Shown here piece by piece: positions 57,967 through 64,000 of a DNA stretch of 64,000 bases. The notes beneath the pieces were generated by a model. That model had not been told where the DNA came from and ran no database searches. It saw nothing but the letters and a program-made list of their open reading frames with translations. The first letter of the stretch is position 1. Every line of letters begins with the position of its first letter. The position numbers and the translations under genes are program-made. This stretch comes from Archegozetes longisetosus (Eukaryota > Arthropoda > Arachnida > Sarcoptiformes > Trhypochthoniidae): contig JAEMBT020000008.1 of the NCBI GenBank assembly GCA_018873245.2, positions 6,345,569 through 6,409,568 on the forward strand, given 5' to 3'.

Positions 57967-60900
57967 ATGGCGTCTAATATGAGCGCCAATAATATTGATC
58001 TCATTCTAAATAATAACAACAACAATAATAACACAATAACAAATCATTTGAATGTTGAACCGATTTTGGAAAATAATTTAATCGAAAATAAATCGAATAT
58101 TTTGGAAAATAATTATCAAAACAATAAGAAAGATCTTAAATGTGAGTCAAATAGGGTTTAGCCCAATGTTTGTGTTTATTGATAATATTTATATTTTTTT
58201 ATTTTCGATTTGTTCTCAATTTAACTGTTCCCAATATTTTATTGATGAATAGATTTGTCACAAAATGACGTGAAACTGAAGTCAATTAAATCGACTCAAG
58301 AACTGTTAACCATTAATGAATCGACAAAAATGAATGTCTTATTAAATGGTGATAAAAGTGATAAAAGGGTTAATAATGCCATCAATTCTTCGTCCAATTG
58401 TGTCGAAAATACGGACAATAATCACGACAGCTCAGTAGGAGCACAACAAAATGACTCGAATTACTCATCAATGGCTTCAACTTCTTTGAAACCAGTGACA
58501 GAAACGACGACTCCATTGAATGTTGAAAATAATTGTTTTAATGACAAAAATAAAGTTATTAATTTAGGAAGTAACGGACAGAGTTTTCATAATAATAATA
58601 ACAATAATAATAATATTGTTAAACGAAAATCATTGCATTTATCGAAGCCTTCGACAGTTTCAAGTGATGATAACAACAAGAAGAAGTTTGAGTCAAAAGA
58701 CTTGATCAAAATCAAGAGAAAAAATCATCCGATAAATAGTGAAAATATTTTAAGTGATAAGAAGGTTAAAACTGAAGAAAGTGTTGAGAATAATAGTAAC
58801 GATAAGAATAACAATTTGAATTCGAGTGAATTAACTAATGATCGAATTGACTCAACGAATAAATCGGTGAATAAGTTGTCAAACGAGTCGAAAGATAGTG
58901 AAAAGTCAGATAAGATTGAAGTGAAAAGTGAAAAGTTAAGGGCCAATCACTGTTTGGATGACAAAAAACATGAAGAGAAGACCGAATCAATAGGTACCCA
59001 AGCGAATGATTGTAAATATGAATCAATTAATAAAACAAATAATGAATGTTTGACTATTGAAAGAAGTGAAAGTAATGCTTCGCAATATAATAATGGTAAA
59101 ATGAGTGAGTCAATAAATAAACTGATAAAACAGTCGTCGAAGCAGTCATTGACAACTTCGATGTGTTCCAAATGTCGTCGAAAGTCTGTGTCTAATGTTC
59201 GGATTCAATGTAAAATGGATCAGTACTTGTCATCACGTATTGAATCACTTCCACAATCGATATCATTATCATTATTGACTCCTCGACTGCCACTTCCAGC
59301 TTCAGATTTACTTAATTTAAAATATGGCAAATATTATCGTGTTGAACACCATCCGAATGGTATGGCAAAAATTTTGCACCTATATTGGGATGAAATCATT
59401 CATTTGACTGTTGAGGAGAAGAATGAGTTATCGCAAGAGTTCCTCAGAGAAAGCTTTCGTGAAGAGACTCTTAATGTGGCCAAATATGTGATTAGTATTG
59501 TTCATAATGCGGCCTCTTATTTGCCAGATCTTTTGGAATGGTTTGCACTGAAAGAACCGCACCTAACGGTTAAAGCAGGAGTTTTGGGACATTCGGGATC
59601 CGATATCGAGACCACAACTATGCAGGCATATAGAGATAATGTAAATAATATTTCTTTTTCTTATCATCTCTCTTAATCGCACTTAATCTTTCTACTGATA
59701 ATTAGGCCTAAAACTAGTTTCATATTCGTATTGCAATGTGCTTATCAATTTTGATGCCTTATTCAAAGTTAGTTTGGTTTGATTTAGGCTGATATGCACA
59801 AGTCGAGACTTGACTAAAGCTGTTTTAAACATTAGTTGTGTAATGAGCTTTAAAACGCGTTTCAGGTTTTAAGTCGGTTTTAAGACTTAAAACCGTTTTA
59901 AATAGAGTTGTGCATACAGGTCTTAGTGTTTAAAGGCATTATTATATATCTGTTAAATATATTTTATCAATTGATTCCCTTTAGAGGGATATTTGAAAAC
60001 TAAAATACTTATTTAGATCATTTTGATTGTACTTTGATACTATTTAAAAATATAAAAGGATTTAAAAATCAATACGAAGAACTTAATGCGAAAAATACAA
60101 TGAAAGTTTTCCCTAAAGAGCTCTTAAAGTCATTACAAAACTAGTTTAAACTGAACTTATGTGAACTAAAGCTAAGGAATTGTGAGCGGAAAAGTTATTC
60201 AGAAGATGATTCGCTTATAATAAAAAGTATAGAAAACCGATTATTAGTAAATATGTTTTGATGAAGTATTCTTATCAGCACTTAGTGTTGACGTGTTATA
60301 GCTTAATATTCAATGCCATCAAAATATTTTATTGTCTAAGAACTTAACCGAAGCTTAACTTAGTTTAATATCAAAAAGTTTAGACGTGTTTGGAGTTGAG
60401 AAGAGTTAATGTTTTGAATAAAATATTAGAGAAGAACTTAATGAAAAAATTTTATAATTTATGACAGATGTTTATGCACAAATTTTACGAGATTGCTTAT
60501 TAAATAGACGAACGTTAATAGTATAATACAATATAAGGCAATCAGTTTATCGTTGTTCTAAAGACATTTATTTTTAGCTCATAGAGCATACTATTCTTTC
60601 TATCTTATTGATTTTTAGCTAAACTTCGTTTCATGTTTTTATTGAAAGTCTTAATTAATAGACTGGGTTTACTTTGAATTAATCACTTTTTGTTGTGTTC
60701 GATGACCAAAATTAGGTTAGTTTAGCTACTAAAGGCATCTAGAGCTAAATATGAGTATTTTCTAAAAGTTCAACATAATCTTATACACACATGAGCACAA
60801 GTTAAGCATAAGTTTGATTCAAATGAAACCTAATTAGAGTGTAATATAAGAAAAATATCCTGTTTTCAACAGCAAGATTAATATTTTATCAACTACAAGA

Positions 60901-63414
60901 AACTGCAGTTGTAGTCAACTTTATTGAAGCATCAAAGTAAACAAAGTTTATTGTAAAGATTCATAGACTTATTTAAACTTAAGACAAGCTATTTCTGTTT
61001 CATGCTTCAAGTATGTTGTTGTTGACTATTCACTGTCTGCTTTGATCACTCACTTCTTTTGAACTGACTTGGCTTTAAAGTTTATTTGAAAGTTTGCTTA
61101 AAGTGCTGACAATTAGGTTTTTAAATAATAGGTACACAAGAACTACAATAACGGCACCTATAGATACGGACCACTTCATCAAATATCATTAGTAGGAACA
61201 GTTCACGAGGAAGTTGGTGGATATTTTCCAGAAATCATTTCGCTGCTAGAACAGTCACCATTCCTTCGATATGTCATGCCATGGGGTAATATGTCAGCCG
61301 TCAAAATGAGTACACCTGAAGAATCAAACGACGGACCCATTCTGTGGATACGACCCGGAGAACAGTTGATACCAACTGCTGATTTAGGCTCTAGAACTCC
61401 TAAAAGTGGTACTAAAAGAGCTCAGAGCGAGTTAAGAAGCTTGCAATTGAGGAGAACCAGTGAACCACGAGAGTTAATGTTTGAGGACAGGTATTAAGTC
61501 ATCCGTTTAATTGTCTCTAACTCAATTAAATTCAGATTTTAAGCTCTGATTCTTTTTCTATATTTCTGATCATAAATCTGTGTTTAACTGATTTTTAGTC
61601 ATAATTATCGATTTATTTTTTTCTTGAAGTTTTAGCTCTAGTCAATTATTCTTCAATCAACATTTCAAGCTTTAATGTCTTTAATATCTTTAGTTATTAA
61701 TTGATTTGTGTTATTTCAGAACCCGATGTCACGCAGATCATGTGGGACAAGGTTTTGATCGGCAGACAACAGCAGCAGTAGGTGTCTTAAAAGCAGTCAA
61801 TTGTTTAACAACTCCACGATACAATCGAGTGACCAAAGATGTGGTTGCATTCCACGCGGCAGACTTTAACCAATTAACACAAAAGCTGCAGCTAGACCTT
61901 CACGAGCCACCAGTTTCTCAATGCATCACTTGGGTCGAAGACGCCAAACTCAATCAATTGAGGAGAGAAGGTGTTCGCTATGCCAGAGTCCAATTGCACG
62001 ACAATGATATCTATTTCTTACCTCGAAATATCATTCATCAATTTCGTACTGTTTCAGGTTTGTCTACTTTTATATTGCTTTTAATAATAGCTGTTCTTGC
62101 CTGTCTTTCAGCTCTTTTACCTTCAAGTCATTCACTGGTTCTTGTGTTTTAATAAAAAATATTTCATTTTAAACCTCTTTTTAAAGTTAGAGCTGTATTA
62201 GATTTGAGTTTATTGAAGTTTGTTTTTCTTACATAAAAAATTGTTAGATATTGTGTATTTTTTAATATCTGGCATGAGACCCGCATATTTTATCATACAA
62301 TACATTAAATCATAAAGGGTTTTTGTATTATTAAAAATCTGTCATTTGCTCTCGTTCTGCGTTTATGATCTCATGAATTGCTTATGAAAGTTGATAAACC
62401 AATAGAACTGATTTTGTATAGAATTATTAATGTTATTATGCGATAGCTTTGTGTCCCTTAATTACGCGATTTGCTCAAATCTTTCATTGATTGCCTTTTG
62501 CTGCGAGCCTTTCAACTATTATCTAGACGCTCGTTCAAATTTTTCATATTTACTCATTAAATTATAATTTTTGTAGTTCTGCTTTTATGCTTAACTGCCA
62601 TTTACTTTCATTATGTTTTCCTTTTTAACTTGAAGGATAGTTATTGAAACACACTTAGAATTAATGTTTAGTACGAGCTTTCAACAAAACTGTTTTGCGT
62701 AAGTTTTGTTTCATATATAAATAGATGTTATTTACAACTTGACTTTAGCGTCAAATTGACTAGATATGTCTAGCGTGTCAAATGTTAGGTAGTTTGTGTT
62801 CAGATGTTATGTTTACAAACATTACTGTTGAGAAAGTTTCTCTCTTCATAACTCAATCGTTCTCGCCTCCATTCAGACCCAATAGTTACCAATTAGTCTT
62901 AAGTTTTCATCTCATTCATCATCATATTCATTAAGCTTAAAAATGTGTAGTTTTATGTTGATCACAGTGATTACGATGTTTTAATTGTCAAATTGAAATG
63001 ACAGCTATAAATGAAATTTAATGATATTTATATATTTTTGTTCTATATATAGCTGTTTCATCGATCGCATGGCACGTACGACTTAAGCAATATTATCGTA
63101 ATGGAGATGCCAAAAAGGATGGTAAAAGAAGTTATAAGATGTACGATTTGGATAAAGACAAGAAAAATAAAGACAAAGACAAAATCGATAAAGTCAAGAG
63201 AAAAATATTTACCACAACTAGCGAAGAGTCAATGTCACCGACTAAGAAAAAAGTGAAAATAGTTGTCGATATTCCGAATGAGAGGACAACAGATGTCGAA
63301 AATAATGTCGACTTGAGCCAAGTGAAGAAAGAAAATGAAATGAAACTGCCTTCAGATTCAAGCGATACTAGTATTAATAATTTACCACTTATCGAAAACG
63401 GGAATGTCACTTAG
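57967..63414 (+). CDS. RSBN1: round spermatid basic protein 1-like / KDM9-type JmjC-like protein
   Basis: Five exons (57967-58141, 58253-59640, 61132-61490, 61720-62057, 63053-63414) join in phase to 873 residues. RSBN1 and worm DPY-21 are nuclear proteins with a JmjC-like fold. DPY-21 demethylates H4K20me2. Residues 1 to about 370 are low-complexity, rich in Asn, Ser and Lys, with runs of Asn. The conserved core starts near [20 protein letters not shown]. It continues with the exon 3 block [19 protein letters not shown], then [42 protein letters not shown] and [19 protein letters not shown], and ends with [13 protein letters not shown]. The HAD in CHADHVG may be the HxD iron ligand pair, which I infer. 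The C terminus is Lys-rich. Confidence 0.93.
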
Positions 63415-64000
63415 ATTTGAGAAAAATTACAAATTCAAAAATAATAGATAGAAAATAAAAATCAATAACTTTCTAAAAAACAATAACTTTCTGTAAAATA
63501 ATTAAATTATCAAATATCAGTCAATTTCCGGCAATTAAGTTAGTTTTAGATTAAACAAACTAATATAATAATGTAAATAAATTCTAATCTTATTAAAAAC
63601 CAAAGGTTTTAGCATAAGATTCAGATTAAATATTTATGATTAACTTATTGTACCTTAATCGTCATATTGAGCTCTACTATAGTTTTACTGTAGTTTTAAT
63701 GTTACATTACGTCAATTTGTATCTTAAGACTAAATGAATCGAAACCGTTACATATTACTCTGTTATTCAACATTAACTGTATATTTATATATGTAATATA
63801 TATAGATGTAGTGTATATACAGAATTAAATTATATAATCCTCTCTTTGTTCCTTTCAATCATTGCTATTTTCTCTTCAACTGAAGTTAATATTGCAATCA
63901 ATAACTCTTTCTGTTCAATAAAAGTCGATTTTTTGCTTTATTGCTTCTTAACTACTGTTGGGCTAAAGTTGTTTTTTCCAGAGCACACATTTTGTACCCA
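63415..64000. other. 3' flank of the RSBN1-like gene
   Basis: An AAAATAAAAATC at about 63455 and TAAATAAATTC near 63575 are possible polyadenylation signals. A TATATA-rich stretch lies at 63780-63835. No further gene to the window end. Confidence 0.35.

Noticed and set aside
1-64000. CRISPR arrays, rRNA genes, bacterial operons or viral genes
   Set aside because: No spaced identical repeats of CRISPR type, no rRNA-like GC-rich blocks, no ribosome-binding-site-led gene runs and no viral protein motifs were seen; the DNA is intron-bearing animal sequence.

Overview
The window is animal nuclear DNA. It is AT-rich, and its genes are split by mostly short GT-AG introns (about 50 to 250 bases, a few over 1 kb). 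There are no operons, and the spaces between genes are full of fossil and non-autonomous DNA transposons. The gene set (SLC26, SLC24/NCKX, SET, RSBN1/KDM9, catalase, ornithine decarboxylase) is metazoan. The Tc1/mariner, hAT and D37E-type elements fit an arthropod or another small invertebrate. I cannot fix the taxon from the sequence alone.

Layout. 1-1,077: decayed Tc1-like transposase with its right end. 1,451-4,105: a hAT fossil that has been invaded three times in a nested series. 4,106-15,100: about 11 kb with no recognisable gene, only small MITEs and a tandem repeat. 15,101-17,791 (+): SLC26/SulP anion transporter, 7 exons. 20,605-22,953 (+): secreted, Thr-rich, heavily glycosylated repeat protein with a TATA box. 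23,161-23,760: LTR-like promoter sequence. 24,337-25,658 (+) ornithine decarboxylase converges on 26,022-28,117 (-) catalase. 28,620-32,037: three transposon relics (hAT, an internally deleted D37E Tc1/mariner, a hAT MITE with a perfect 8-bp duplication). 33,355-34,060 and 45,239-45,945: two copies of one inverted-repeat family. 35,492-36,217 (-): four-EF-hand Ca2+-binding protein. 38,165-41,849 (+): K+-dependent Na+/Ca2+ exchanger, convergent with 42,285-44,669 (-), a membrane-anchored hemopexin-repeat protein that I do not recognise as a known family member. 47,486-47,950: palindromic MITE. 49,529-49,858 (-): small membrane protein. About 50,686-52,196 (+): C2H2 zinc-finger protein. 54,088-56,056 (-) SET and 57,967-63,414 (+) RSBN1/KDM9 are divergent chromatin genes.

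The genes do not form one pathway. Two loose themes are visible. One is Ca2+ handling, with the EF-hand protein and NCKX lying head to head. The other is chromatin, with SET and RSBN1 lying head to head. The least familiar proteins are the glycosylated repeat protein at 20.6 kb and the hemopexin-repeat membrane protein at 42-45 kb. All exon structures were read by eye from splice sites, reading phase and family resemblance. No alignments or searches were run.
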